Shown: in pieces, positions 46,362 through 53,741 of the stretch
Layout of the letters: each line of letters opens with the position of its first letter
Position numbering within the stretch: the first letter of the stretch is position 1
NCBI RefSeq assembly: GCF_023701745.1
Contig: NZ_JAJOZB010000001.1
Location: 4,470,501 to 4,534,500 of the forward strand
Origin: Streptomyces sp. RKAG293
GTDB taxonomy: Bacteria; Actinomycetota; Actinomycetes; Streptomycetales; Streptomycetaceae
Length of the DNA: 64,000 bases
Direction of reading: 5' to 3'
Position numbers and translations under genes: made by a program
Notes under the pieces: generated by a model
Told to the model about the DNA's origin: nothing
What the model saw: the letters and a program-made list of their open reading frames with translations, nothing else
The model's database searches: none

Positions 46362-47054
46362 ATGGAACGCCGTGAAGTTGCCGGCCTGCTCGCCTACATG
46401 GGCCGGCTCGACCCCCGCACCATGCGCAGCGATCAGCACGAGTTGCGCGACCAGATCGAGCAGTGGCACGAGCTGCTCGGCGAGGTCCCCCTCGCGACCG
46501 CCTACGGGTGGGACGCCCGCGACGCGATCCGGGCGCACGTCCTGTCGTCGCCGTACCCGATCCTGCCCGTGGACATCGCCCGCAAGTGGACCAAGCACAG
46601 CAGCGACCGCCTCGCCCGGCACACCGACCCGACGCCGGCCGCAGACCCGGACGACCCGCACGCATGGCGGGCCGAACTGCTCGGCACCCGGCACGCGGTC
46701 GCAGCCGGCCAACGGCCCCCGCATGAAAGCCGCGCACTGACCAGCGATAACCCGCACCCGGACCTCGCCGCCCGCCTGCGCGCCATCGGATCCGTAATCC
46801 CGCCGGCCATACGCGCCGAACTGTCGCGCTACCGGCCGGCCCGGGCCGCACGCGAGGCCGCCGCCGTCGAGGGCCGGCCCGACCCGCTCAGCGTCCGATG
46901 CGAATGGTGCAAGGCCCCCGAGGGCGAACCATGCCGCGCCCGCCGAACCGACCTGGACGGCGGCGCCCGCGGCAACGCACGCCGCGCCACCCCCCACCCC
47001 TCCCGCCTCGACCTCGCTACCGCCGCACTGAACCGTCAGGAGTACGCCGCATGA
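46362..47054 (+). CDS. Phage protein with C-terminal zinc-binding domain
   Basis: 230 residues. The N-terminal half (VAGLLAYMGRLDPRTM, VPLATAYGWDARDAI) is helical and occurs in Streptomyces phage early regions. The C-terminus has VRCEWCKAPEGEPCRARRTDLDG...ATPHPSRLDLA, the Cys-Cys-Cys-His pattern of the phage DNA-binding zinc finger family. Start follows AACGGAGTAACCCC. DNA or RNA binding near replication is inferred. Confidence 0.75.
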   Translation: MERREVAGLLAYMGRLDPRTMRSDQHELRDQIEQWHELLGEVPLATAYGWDARDAIRAHVLSSPYPILPVDIARKWTKHSSDRLARHTDPTPAADPDDPHAWRAELLGTRHAVAAGQRPPHESRALTSDNPHPDLAARLRAIGSVIPPAIRAELSRYRPARAAREAAAVEGRPDPLSVRCEWCKAPEGEPCRARRTDLDGGARGNARRATPHPSRLDLATAALNRQEYAA

Positions 47055-47410
47055 GCCGTCCCCGCCCCAGGTTCCGCGTCACCGCCGTATGGCCGTGGGC
47101 CCCCGACAGTACGTACGAGAAGACCGACCGCGCCCAGGTGTGCGCCCTCGCCCGCAGGTGGGCCGCCGCCGGCGCAACCGCCACCGTCGAGCAGGACGTC
47201 GGCGGTTGGCAGTGGCGTCACGTCAAGACCTACGAGCCGCCGGCGGTCAAGGTGCCGGCGCCCGTCGTCGAGGTTCCGCCGCCGGCCGTCGAGGACGACG
47301 TCGACGACAGCGACCTGTACGAGCGGCTCATGCGACAGGCCCCGAACGGCCGTGACCACCGCGGACGCGTCGCCTGCCGGCACGTAGTCGGCGGTCGCGG
47401 AATCCGCTAA
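47051..47410 (+). CDS. Early phage protein of unknown function
   Basis: 119 residues, ATGA overlap with the preceding gene. The N-terminal half resembles a small beta-rich fold (RFRVTAVWPWAPDSTYEKTDRAQVCALARRW, WQWRHVKTYEPP); then a Pro/Val linker and an acidic segment (EDDVDDSDLYERLMRQAPNG). Not recognised. Last gene before the gap that precedes ssb. Confidence 0.65.
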   Translation: MSRPRPRFRVTAVWPWAPDSTYEKTDRAQVCALARRWAAAGATATVEQDVGGWQWRHVKTYEPPAVKVPAPVVEVPPPAVEDDVDDSDLYERLMRQAPNGRDHRGRVACRHVVGGRGIR

Positions 47411-47509
47411 CCCCCCGGGTCAAACGGGACGACAGAGCAGACCCATGCCCGGTAGATTTCACGTACGATTCAATATCGCGCTTTCGTCTCACAAATGAAA
47501 GGGACGCCG

Positions 47510-48001
47510 ATGTCTGGCGAGACCGTCATCACCCTGGTTGGAAACCTCGTCGACGACCCCGAACTGCGGTACACCCCCGCAGGCGTGGCCGTCGCCAGTT
47601 TCCGAGTAGCCAGCACCCCGCGCACGTTCGACAAGCAGGCCAACGAGTGGAAAGACGGCGAGAGCCTGTTCCTGTCCTGCTCGGCATGGCGCACCCTCGG
47701 CGAGAACGCCGCCGCGACCCTTGCCCGCGGATCTCGCGTCATCGTGCAGGGCCGGCTCAAGCAGCGCACCTACGACGACCGCGAGGGCGTCAAGCGCACC
47801 GTGTTCGAACTCGACGTCGAGGACGTCGGCCCCTCCCTGCTCCGCGCGACCGCCGCTGTCACCAAGACCACGGGCACCAGCGGCCAGCAGCCGGCCGCGG
47901 ACCAGTGGACCAGCCAGCAGCAGCAACGCCCCGCACAGCGTCCTCAGCAGCCACAGCCGACCCGGCACGCCAACGGCTACAACGACGAGCCCCCGTACTG
48001 A
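47510..48001 (+). CDS. ssb: Single-stranded DNA-binding protein
   Basis: 163 residues from ATG with AAAGGGAC upstream. OB fold at about 1-110 (VITLVGNLVDDPELRYTPAGVAVASFRVAST, FLSCSAWRTLGENAAATLARGSRVIVQGRL, VFELDVEDVGPSL), then a Gln/Pro-rich tail ending in the acidic tip DEPPY. Known: the tip recruits recombination and replication partners. It is separated from the upstream gene by 99 bases containing AT-rich sequence (TTCAATATCG), probably its own promoter. Confidence 0.95.
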   Translation: MSGETVITLVGNLVDDPELRYTPAGVAVASFRVASTPRTFDKQANEWKDGESLFLSCSAWRTLGENAAATLARGSRVIVQGRLKQRTYDDREGVKRTVFELDVEDVGPSLLRATAAVTKTTGTSGQQPAADQWTSQQQQRPAQRPQQPQPTRHANGYNDEPPY

Positions 48002-48073
48002 CCCTCGCCCGCGACCGGTCGATGCCGCCCCCGTGCGCGCGAGAGCGCCACCCGCACACTTTGGAGTGATCCC

Positions 48074-48313
48074 GTGAACGTCCCGCCCCGCGTCACCGTG
48101 TACGAGACCAGGGCCGAGCGCGCCCTGTCTCTGCCGGCCTCACTCGTCGACGTGGCCGAGCTGCTCGACGTCGTCCGTACCGAGCTGGTGACCGACGGCC
48201 GGCCCGCATCCGACGCACTGCTGCGCCTCGACGACGCCGCCCTCGTCGTCGCCTACGTCGTGCCGGCCAAGACCGAGCAGCCCAAGCTCGCTCCCGTGCT
48301 GGGGTTCCGATGA
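48074..48313 (+). CDS. Small phage protein of unknown function
   Basis: 79 residues from GTG with TTGGAGTGA upstream. The pattern VTVYETRAERALSLPASLVDVAELLDVVRTELV and LDDAALVVAYVVPAK suggests a small alpha/beta fold. No family recognised. Overlaps the next start by 4 bases. Confidence 0.6.
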   Translation: MNVPPRVTVYETRAERALSLPASLVDVAELLDVVRTELVTDGRPASDALLRLDDAALVVAYVVPAKTEQPKLAPVLGFR

Positions 48314-48774
48314 AGCCGGCCCCGTCGACGAAGGAACTGCTGCACCTCGTCGACCGCGGCGCCGAGGGCCGGCTGCTGCCTGTCGAGGCCGAGCTGCTGC
48401 GCGCGGGTATCCGCCGGCTCGACGGATCCCGGCGCAGCGCCGGCGGCGCGCAGGCCACCGTTAGCCGGCTGCGCTGGCAGCTCGCCGCAGCCGAGCAGGC
48501 CATCGTCGAGACCGAGGCCGACCGCGACCGCCTCGCCCAGCAGGCCGCCGCCGAGCGCAGGCGGTCCCGCGCCGAGGCCGCCGAGCAAGAGCAGCGCGCG
48601 GAGCTTGCCGAGGCCGCTCTCGCCGCTGTGCGGGCGCAGCTCGCCGAGGCCGAGGCTGCCGGCCTGCGGTACGCGAACTATCTCGCCGCAGCGCAGCGGG
48701 CATGCGGCGCGCCCAATTGGCCGGCCCTCGCCGACACGATCCGCGACCGCATCCACCCCGGGCAGGCCGCGTAA
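48310..48774 (+). CDS. Coiled-coil phage protein
   Basis: 154 residues, ATGA overlap with the preceding gene. A long coiled coil at about 45-115 (SRLRWQLAAAEQAIVETEADRDRL and onward, Ala/Glu/Arg-rich). The C-terminus has a helical APNWPALADTIRDRIHPG. It resembles the 'coiled-coil plus short tail' proteins common in actinophage early regions. Function unknown. Confidence 0.65.
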   Translation: MKPAPSTKELLHLVDRGAEGRLLPVEAELLRAGIRRLDGSRRSAGGAQATVSRLRWQLAAAEQAIVETEADRDRLAQQAAAERRRSRAEAAEQEQRAELAEAALAAVRAQLAEAEAAGLRYANYLAAAQRACGAPNWPALADTIRDRIHPGQAA

Positions 48775-48827
48775 CCGGCCCCGCCCCTCGACCCATCAGC
48801 CGCGCCCTGCCGAGGAGAACACCAGCC

Positions 48828-49628
48828 GTGCCGCATCCCGTCGCCCACCACACCGCCGCCCGCCTGCGCACCATCCGAGAGCAGTGGGGCGCCCTGCTCG
48901 CCGCCGTCGAGACTTCGCCCGCATCGCGCGCATGGCCGCCGGTCGAGACCCGGGCGTTCCTACACACCGGGAGCACCGACGAGGGGGCGCTCATGGTCGC
49001 CGACCGTGCACCACTCGTCTTGCGCGAGCACCCCGCGCCGGCCAACCTCGACGCCCTCGACGCCGGCCGCTTCGTCGAGCAGCAGGTGTTCGACCTCGCG
49101 GACACGCTCGCCGCCGCCGTGCAGCACGCCGGCCCCCACGACGCCCGCAGGTGGACCTACCAGGACCCGGGCGCACCGGACGCGCGCAGCGCCGCGGGAT
49201 CGCGCGCACACGGGCTGCACTGGGCCTGCGTGTACGTCGAGGCCCGCGTGCTCGACGAGGACACCGCCCCCGAGCTGCTCGCCGACGGCACCCTCGTATC
49301 GGCCCCGTTCGCCACCCTGCCCGAGCACCTGCTCGCCGAGGCCGCCCGCGTCACCCGCGCCTGCGAGCAGCGCATCGCCCGCATCGTCGCCCCCGACGCG
49401 ATCACCGGGAGCCGCACCCTGCCGACCCCCTGCCCCGGATGCGGCGGCGCCCTGACGGTGCGCGCCGCCCCGTCCGAACCGCCCATGGTGGTCTGCCGAA
49501 CGGGGGAGGCGTGCGGAGCCGACACCGGGCGCGACGCCCGCGGCCGGCGCGCGTGGGGGTGGCCGGCCTGCCTCCCCCTGCTGCTCACCCCCGAGGCCCC
49601 GAATGCCGGGACCCCCCGGGCCGCGTGA
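48828..49628 (+). CDS. Phage protein with C-terminal zinc ribbon
   Basis: 266 residues from GTG (VPHPVAHHTAARLRTIR) with GAGGAG upstream. The N-terminal helical domain includes REQWGALLAAVETSPASRAWPPVETRAFL and LVLREHPAPANLDALDAGRFVEQQVFDLADTLA. A C-terminal ribbon at about 200-245 carries CPGCGGAL ... VVCRTGEACGAD (four Cys). The N-terminal part matches a recurrent but uncharacterised Streptomyces phage protein type, from memory. Ends the early operon; a terminator follows. Confidence 0.7.
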   Translation: MPHPVAHHTAARLRTIREQWGALLAAVETSPASRAWPPVETRAFLHTGSTDEGALMVADRAPLVLREHPAPANLDALDAGRFVEQQVFDLADTLAAAVQHAGPHDARRWTYQDPGAPDARSAAGSRAHGLHWACVYVEARVLDEDTAPELLADGTLVSAPFATLPEHLLAEAARVTRACEQRIARIVAPDAITGSRTLPTPCPGCGGALTVRAAPSEPPMVVCRTGEACGADTGRDARGRRAWGWPACLPLLLTPEAPNAGTPRAA

Positions 49629-49645
49629 CCCCCAACGCACCGAGC

Positions 49646-49676
49646 AGGGCCCGGAATTGACCCCGGGCCCTTTGCT
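49646..49676 (+). terminator. Terminator of the early operon
   Basis: The stem AGGGCCCGG / CCGGGCCCT is followed by TTGCTT, 18 bases past the stop of the zinc-ribbon gene. Confidence 0.75.
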
Positions 49677-49684
49677 TGGCCCTC

Positions 49685-49714
49685 TTGTGAACTTAGTTCT
49701 GAACCTAGTACAGT
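49685..49714 (+). promoter_or_regulatory. Candidate promoter of the second rightward unit
   Basis: TTGTGA (49685-49690), 18 bases, TACAGT (49709-49714). Within it GAACTTAGT and GAACCTAGT (49689, 49701) are a direct repeat 12 bases apart, a possible operator. It follows directly on the terminator and precedes the gene at 49776. Confidence 0.5.
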
Positions 49715-49775
49715 CGACCTCGTTCACCCCGCCGGCTGCACACCGGCACCGACCACAACCACGGGAGCTAACCCC

Positions 49776-51251
49776 ATGGAGCAGCAGACGTTCACCGAGC
49801 AGGCCGGCGTCAAGTACGCCGCAATCGGCAAGGGCAAGCGCGTGCACTACTCGCCGAGCAACGACGACGGCCTGTGCGGTCGCGCCATCACCGCGTACCT
49901 GACCGTCGAGGAAGCCGTCGCCCTGTTCGACAACGGGTACGAACTGTGCGCGCCCTGCCACCGCGCCGCCGAGAAGCGCGCCGAGGCCGCTCGCCTCGCC
50001 GCAGGATCCCCCCTCGCCGCCGCAGTCGTCGCCCTGGTCGACACCATCGAGCAGGCCACCGAACCCGCGCCGATCATCGTCCGCGCCGACCAGGTCCAGG
50101 CCGGCGACACCGTCCTCGGAGGGTTCGCCGAAGGGGTCACCGTCGAAAGCGCCGAGGCCAACCACGCCCTTACCCACGCCAACCCCTACACCGCCGACCC
50201 GACCCCGTTCGCCGGCGCCGGCTGCTGCGACGGGTGCGCCATGCTGGCCGACCACCGCGGACCAGTCGTCATCCTGGCCACCGACACACCGTGGGACGTC
50301 TGCGACCCGATGCCCGCCGCCGACCCTGTCCTTATCCGCCGCCACGCCGCGCAGCCGGCCGTCGACGACGTCCAGGTCGAGGAGCACCGCACCGCCAAGG
50401 GCAGCACCCCCAGCGCCGCCGGGCACCCCGACATCGCCGCCGCCCGTGCCGTCCTCGCCGGCCTCGCCGCCGCGACCATGACCGATCACCACGATGTGAG
50501 CGCACCGACCGAGGACGAGCGCACAGTGCGCGGGTACCTGGCCGAACCCCGCGGGCAGGGGCGCGTCGCCCTGTACTGGCTCGAAGAGGGCCGCATCGTC
50601 CGCCGCGACGACGTGCGGCACGGCGCGTCTCTCGACTGCCTCGCATGGTCGATGGTGCGCGCCGGCTGGACCGTCGAGAAGCTGCTGCGTTCTTCGCAGT
50701 GCGTGTCCGCCCACCGCCCCGGCGCGGACGACGCGCCGGCCGCGGTCGAGCCGGCCGTCGTCGAGCAGCCGGCCCCGGCCGCGCGCGAGTGCCTCCACCA
50801 CATTGCCGCCCGCGCGGACGTGTCCGGCGACCCGATCACGGCGTGTGCCCGCAAGCAGCCCAACCAGGAAGCCGGGGTCTTCAACGACGAGGGATGCGTC
50901 GAGGCGTACGACTGCGCCGTGCAGGCCGCGAACCGCGCCGCCGAGGCCAACGTCAGGGACGACGCTCCCGCCGGCGACCCGACGTACACATGGGACCTGC
51001 TGTGCGCCGATCACCGCGACAGCGGGCAGCAGGTCGACGACTGCGAGGAGTGCAACGACGAGGACGCCGCCGCCAACGCGCAGGCCGAGGCCGGCGCCCG
51101 CAGTGTGGAACTCGACGACACCCTCGACGTGATCGAGCAGGCCGAGCGTGTCGACGGAACGTGGCGCGGACAGTGGATCCCCGCCGAGCCGACCGACGCC
51201 TACCTGATCGCCCTTCCCGCCGAGGCCGAGCAGGGCGCATTGTTCGCCTAA
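49776..51251 (+). CDS. Large Cys-rich phage protein of unknown function
   Basis: 491 residues, ATG directly after GGGAG-CTAACCCC. The N-terminal zinc-ribbon-like segment has LCGRAITAYL ... YELCAPCHRAAEKR. Further Cys pairs are CCDGCAML (near 150), ECLHHIAA, ITACARKQ, AYDCAVQA, LLCADHRD and DDCEECND (near 430). Ala-rich linkers join the parts. The last residues EQGALFA contain QxxLF, similar to the pentapeptide sliding-clamp motif. No catalytic motif is recognised. First gene of a unit with its own promoter. Confidence 0.65.
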   Translation: MEQQTFTEQAGVKYAAIGKGKRVHYSPSNDDGLCGRAITAYLTVEEAVALFDNGYELCAPCHRAAEKRAEAARLAAGSPLAAAVVALVDTIEQATEPAPIIVRADQVQAGDTVLGGFAEGVTVESAEANHALTHANPYTADPTPFAGAGCCDGCAMLADHRGPVVILATDTPWDVCDPMPAADPVLIRRHAAQPAVDDVQVEEHRTAKGSTPSAAGHPDIAAARAVLAGLAAATMTDHHDVSAPTEDERTVRGYLAEPRGQGRVALYWLEEGRIVRRDDVRHGASLDCLAWSMVRAGWTVEKLLRSSQCVSAHRPGADDAPAAVEPAVVEQPAPAARECLHHIAARADVSGDPITACARKQPNQEAGVFNDEGCVEAYDCAVQAANRAAEANVRDDAPAGDPTYTWDLLCADHRDSGQQVDDCEECNDEDAAANAQAEAGARSVELDDTLDVIEQAERVDGTWRGQWIPAEPTDAYLIALPAEAEQGALFA

Positions 51252-51266
51252 CGGCCGACCGTTCCG

Positions 51267-51296
51267 CCCGCCCCCGTGACCACGCGGGGGCGGGCC
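51267..51296. terminator. Hairpin between 49776 gene and the next
   Basis: A perfect 11-bp stem, GCCCGCCCCCG / CGGGGGCGGGC, has loop TGACCACG and no U-tract. It could attenuate transcription into the HTH gene. Confidence 0.55.
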
Positions 51297-51316
51297 CGTC
51301 CCAGAGAGAGCAGCAG

Positions 51317-52045
51317 ATGAGCAGCGAGCCGAACGAGCAGGCCGCCCCCGACGGAGGAGGAACTACCTGGACCGGCCCCCAAGTCGCCCGCGCGGCCAAG
51401 GCCAGCAAGCAGCCGAGGCGATACGAGTCGGACGAGGAAGCCCGCGACGACTTGCTCGCCCTGTTCGCCGAGTTCCTTGGTGGGCCCGAGGTGCGTTCCC
51501 GGCGGACCGGACGGGCCGTGACGCCCGAAGAGCAGCAGCGGGTCGAGGCCCTGCTCGCCGAGCAGCGGCACGCCGACGAGAGGGGAACCGCGGAAAGCCG
51601 CGCCCTTGATCGCCTTCGCGAGGCTGGCCGTGTCCGCCGTAAGTGGGAGGAGGACTACAAGCCGCGCATGGCGCAGATCATCTACGACGCTCGGCACGAA
51701 GGGGGCGCGACGCCGGCACAGATCGCGGCGGAACTCGGCATGACCGAGACGTACGTATACCGCGTGCTGCGCGAGAACGTCGCCTACCTGTACCGCCTCG
51801 ACATCCGCGACGGCGAAGAGACGGGCCCGGGGTGGCAGTGGTTTGAGGACGGGGAACGGGTCGCCCCCGTGAACGAGCCGGAGCTGCTCGCCGACGCAGT
51901 GCTGAACGAGTACCTAGCGGCCCGTCCGCAGCACGCCAAGCCCGCGGGCGAACCGCGCCTGCGCGTGCTGCTGTGGGTGGAAGAGAACCAGCCGGACGAC
52001 AAGGCCGTGCGAACGGTCCTGTGGCCCGACCCGGACAACCAGTAA
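51317..52045 (+). CDS. Phage HTH protein
   Basis: 242 residues from ATG with AGAGAG upstream. Residues about 108-140 contain a resolvase/sigma-4-like HTH (GATPAQIAAELGMTETYVYRVLREN) preceded by a basic helix (RVRRKWEEDYKPRMAQIIYDAR). The C-terminal region (EETGPGWQWFEDGERVAP, LLADAVLNEYLAARP, RLRVLLWVEENQ) is unrecognised. Near the end of the middle region, a possible late-gene regulator, inferred from place. Confidence 0.65.
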   Translation: MSSEPNEQAAPDGGGTTWTGPQVARAAKASKQPRRYESDEEARDDLLALFAEFLGGPEVRSRRTGRAVTPEEQQRVEALLAEQRHADERGTAESRALDRLREAGRVRRKWEEDYKPRMAQIIYDARHEGGATPAQIAAELGMTETYVYRVLRENVAYLYRLDIRDGEETGPGWQWFEDGERVAPVNEPELLADAVLNEYLAARPQHAKPAGEPRLRVLLWVEENQPDDKAVRTVLWPDPDNQ

Positions 52046-52060
52046 CCCCACCGACAAGGC

Positions 52061-52097
52061 AGGCCCGACCGGCGACTGCACATCACCGATCGGGCCC
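52061..52097 (+). terminator. Weak hairpin after the HTH gene
   Basis: GGCCCGA (52062-52068) pairs with TCGGGCC (52090-52096) around a 21-base loop. Moderately stable, followed by CTCACC; only a possible terminator. Confidence 0.35.
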
Positions 52098-52122
52098 TCA
52101 CCACACGGGAGCTAACCCCGCC

Positions 52123-52491
52123 ATGGGTAAGAAGAACCCTACCGAGTCCGCTACGCCCAAAGCGCCGGCTGCCGGCAGCCGGCCGTCGGTGCGCATCGAC
52201 GCCGCCATGTCCGACGATCTGAGCGTGATCATGTCCGCCGGCGGAACCGCGTCGGACGCCTTGCGCGCAGCCGTCGCGATTCTGGCGGACATGTACCGCA
52301 CCGCGTGGGCGCACGGCGTCTGCGCCGAGGGATCCGCGCCGCGTCTGCTCGCCTATCAGTTGGAGTCGCAGCAGCCGCCCGCACCGGCCCCGAGCAGCGG
52401 GTATGACGCCGTGTCGGACACCGGCGGACGGTCGCGGCCGGTTGCGCGCCGGTTGCCGGCCCCGCCTGTCGGACAGCTCTTGCGCCCGTAG
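52123..52491 (+). CDS. Small phage DNA-binding-like protein
   Basis: 122 residues; the leader CACGGGAGCTAACCCC is shared with the gene at 49776. The middle (SVRIDAAMSDDLSVIMSAGGTASDALRAAVAILADMY) has the beta-strand then helix pattern of ribbon-helix-helix proteins. The C-terminus is Pro/Arg/Ser-rich and disordered. Regulation of nearby late genes is a guess from place and fold. Between it and the next gene, 52492-52713, are a promoter and a hairpin. Confidence 0.6.
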   Translation: MGKKNPTESATPKAPAAGSRPSVRIDAAMSDDLSVIMSAGGTASDALRAAVAILADMYRTAWAHGVCAEGSAPRLLAYQLESQQPPAPAPSSGYDAVSDTGGRSRPVARRLPAPPVGQLLRP

Positions 52492-52553
52492 GTGCGCAGC
52501 AGGGAGCCGCGTCGGACAGGGATCGGCCGGCGCGGCTTCCGGCGGTCACCGGA

Positions 52554-52583
52554 TTGCGCACCGTTATCAATCCGTGATCTAAT
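52554..52583 (+). promoter_or_regulatory. Candidate promoter before the lipoprotein gene
   Basis: TTGCGC (52554-52559), 18 bases, TCTAAT (52578-52583), in a locally AT-richer stretch. Transcription would start near 52590, about 125 bases before the lipoprotein ATG. Confidence 0.5.
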
Positions 52584-52632
52584 GGGGCCGTCCCCGGCAT
52601 GCCCGGAACCCATGAGACTGCACCCCCCGCGG

Positions 52633-52666
52633 CGCCCCGTCACCAAACCCCCCTGGTGACGGGGCG
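52633..52666 (+). terminator. Hairpin in the lipoprotein leader
   Basis: A perfect 13-bp stem, CGCCCCGTCACCA / TGGTGACGGGGCG, has an eight-base loop and is followed by TTCG. It lies between the candidate promoter and the lipoprotein start, so it may terminate a short transcript or attenuate. Confidence 0.6.
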
Positions 52667-52713
52667 TTCGCATGCCAGGATGAGTGATCATGTCCGTATG
52701 CCCAGGGGGGCCC

Positions 52714-53157
52714 ATGCACCGCCGCATCACCATCGCCATATCCGCCGTTGTGATCACCGCTGCCGGCCTCACCGCGTGTAGCAGTAGCAGCGACGCCAAC
52801 GCGCCGGCCAAGACGACCGCGCCGGCGACCACGACCGCGGCGCCGTCTGCGCTCCCGGACAAGGCCACCACCGCCCCCGCCGACAACACCGGCATCCCGG
52901 CCAAGCCCAACGCCGCCACGCAAGCGAAGTACCTCGCGGCGCTTGACGCGATCTCCACCAAGATCGTGAACGGTAAGCCCGACCGGGCGGTCAGCCGCGG
53001 GCGCGACACCTGCGGCACCATTCACTCGTTCCCCAAGGATCATGCCAAGCAGGTGGAGACCACCCGCGTCCGGTTCTCTGGCGCAACGGAGTTCACCACC
53101 GCGCAGGCCGAGAAGATCCTCAAGGCCGTACACACGAACCTCTGCCCCAAGAACTGA
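52714..53157 (+). CDS. Prophage-encoded lipoprotein (moron)
   Basis: 147 residues from ATG (MHRRITIAISAVVITA). The signal peptide ends at lipobox LTAC, then SSSSDANAPAKT and a Thr/Ala/Pro linker. The C-terminal domain of about 90 residues has two Cys (GRDTCGTIHSF, TNLCPKN), as in DUF732-type secreted actinobacterial proteins. Own promoter, attenuator-like hairpin and following terminator mark it as a moron expressed in the lysogen. Surface display and superinfection exclusion are possible but inferred. Confidence 0.75.
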   Translation: MHRRITIAISAVVITAAGLTACSSSSDANAPAKTTAPATTTAAPSALPDKATTAPADNTGIPAKPNAATQAKYLAALDAISTKIVNGKPDRAVSRGRDTCGTIHSFPKDHAKQVETTRVRFSGATEFTTAQAEKILKAVHTNLCPKN

Positions 53158-53169
53158 CCCGCTCCACTC

Positions 53170-53202
53170 AACGGCCCGACGGCGCATTGCTGTCGGGCCG
53201 TT
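53170..53202. terminator. Terminator after the lipoprotein gene
   Basis: AACGGCCCGAC / GTCGGGCCGTT, 11 bp perfect with an 11-base loop, 13 bases past the lipoprotein stop and just before the late operon. Confidence 0.75.
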
Positions 53203-53222
53203 GGCGCGCCCGGAGGTGAACC

Positions 53223-53738
53223 GTGCGAGAGCCGATCACCGACGCCGAGCGCACCCGCGTACGGGCCCTGCACGCCGCCGGCCGCGCCCGCAACGACATC
53301 GCCCGAGAGCTGGGCCGTAGCGGCTCGACCGTCTCGAAGATCGCCCGCGAAGAAGGGCTGAGCTTCGCCCGCGGTCCCGAAGTGGTTGCCGCCACGGACG
53401 CCCGCCGGCTCGATCTCGCCGCCCGCCGGCAGCAGCTCGCCGAGGCGCTGCACGAGGACGCCGAGCGGCTGCGCGCGCAGCTCTGGGCCCCCTGCACTAT
53501 CGGCGCGTTCGGCGGTAAGGACAACGAGTGGGCGCAGGTCGACCTCGACCGGCCGCCGTTCGCCGACCAACGCCAGATCCTCGCCGCTACCTCCATCGCC
53601 GTCGACAAGTCCTTGAAGCTCGCCCCGTCCGAGGGCGGCGAGGGAGCCGAAGACGTCCGCTCCATGCTGGGCACCCTCGGCGAAGTCCTCGCCGACGCGT
53701 TCGCCGACGACGAGCAGGGGGCCGACGACGGGGGGTGA
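53223..53738 (+). CDS. Terminase small subunit-like HTH protein
   Basis: 171 residues from GTG with GGAGGT upstream. The N-terminal HTH (ITDAERTRVRALHAAGRARNDIARELGRSGSTVSKIAREEG) is of the type that recognises the packaging site. A basic/helical core (RRLDLAARRQQLAEALHEDAERL) and acidic C-terminus follow. Identified by fold and by lying four bases before the large terminase gene; sequence alone would also fit a transcription factor. Confidence 0.75.
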   Translation: MREPITDAERTRVRALHAAGRARNDIARELGRSGSTVSKIAREEGLSFARGPEVVAATDARRLDLAARRQQLAEALHEDAERLRAQLWAPCTIGAFGGKDNEWAQVDLDRPPFADQRQILAATSIAVDKSLKLAPSEGGEGAEDVRSMLGTLGEVLADAFADDEQGADDGG

Positions 53739-53741
53739 GCC

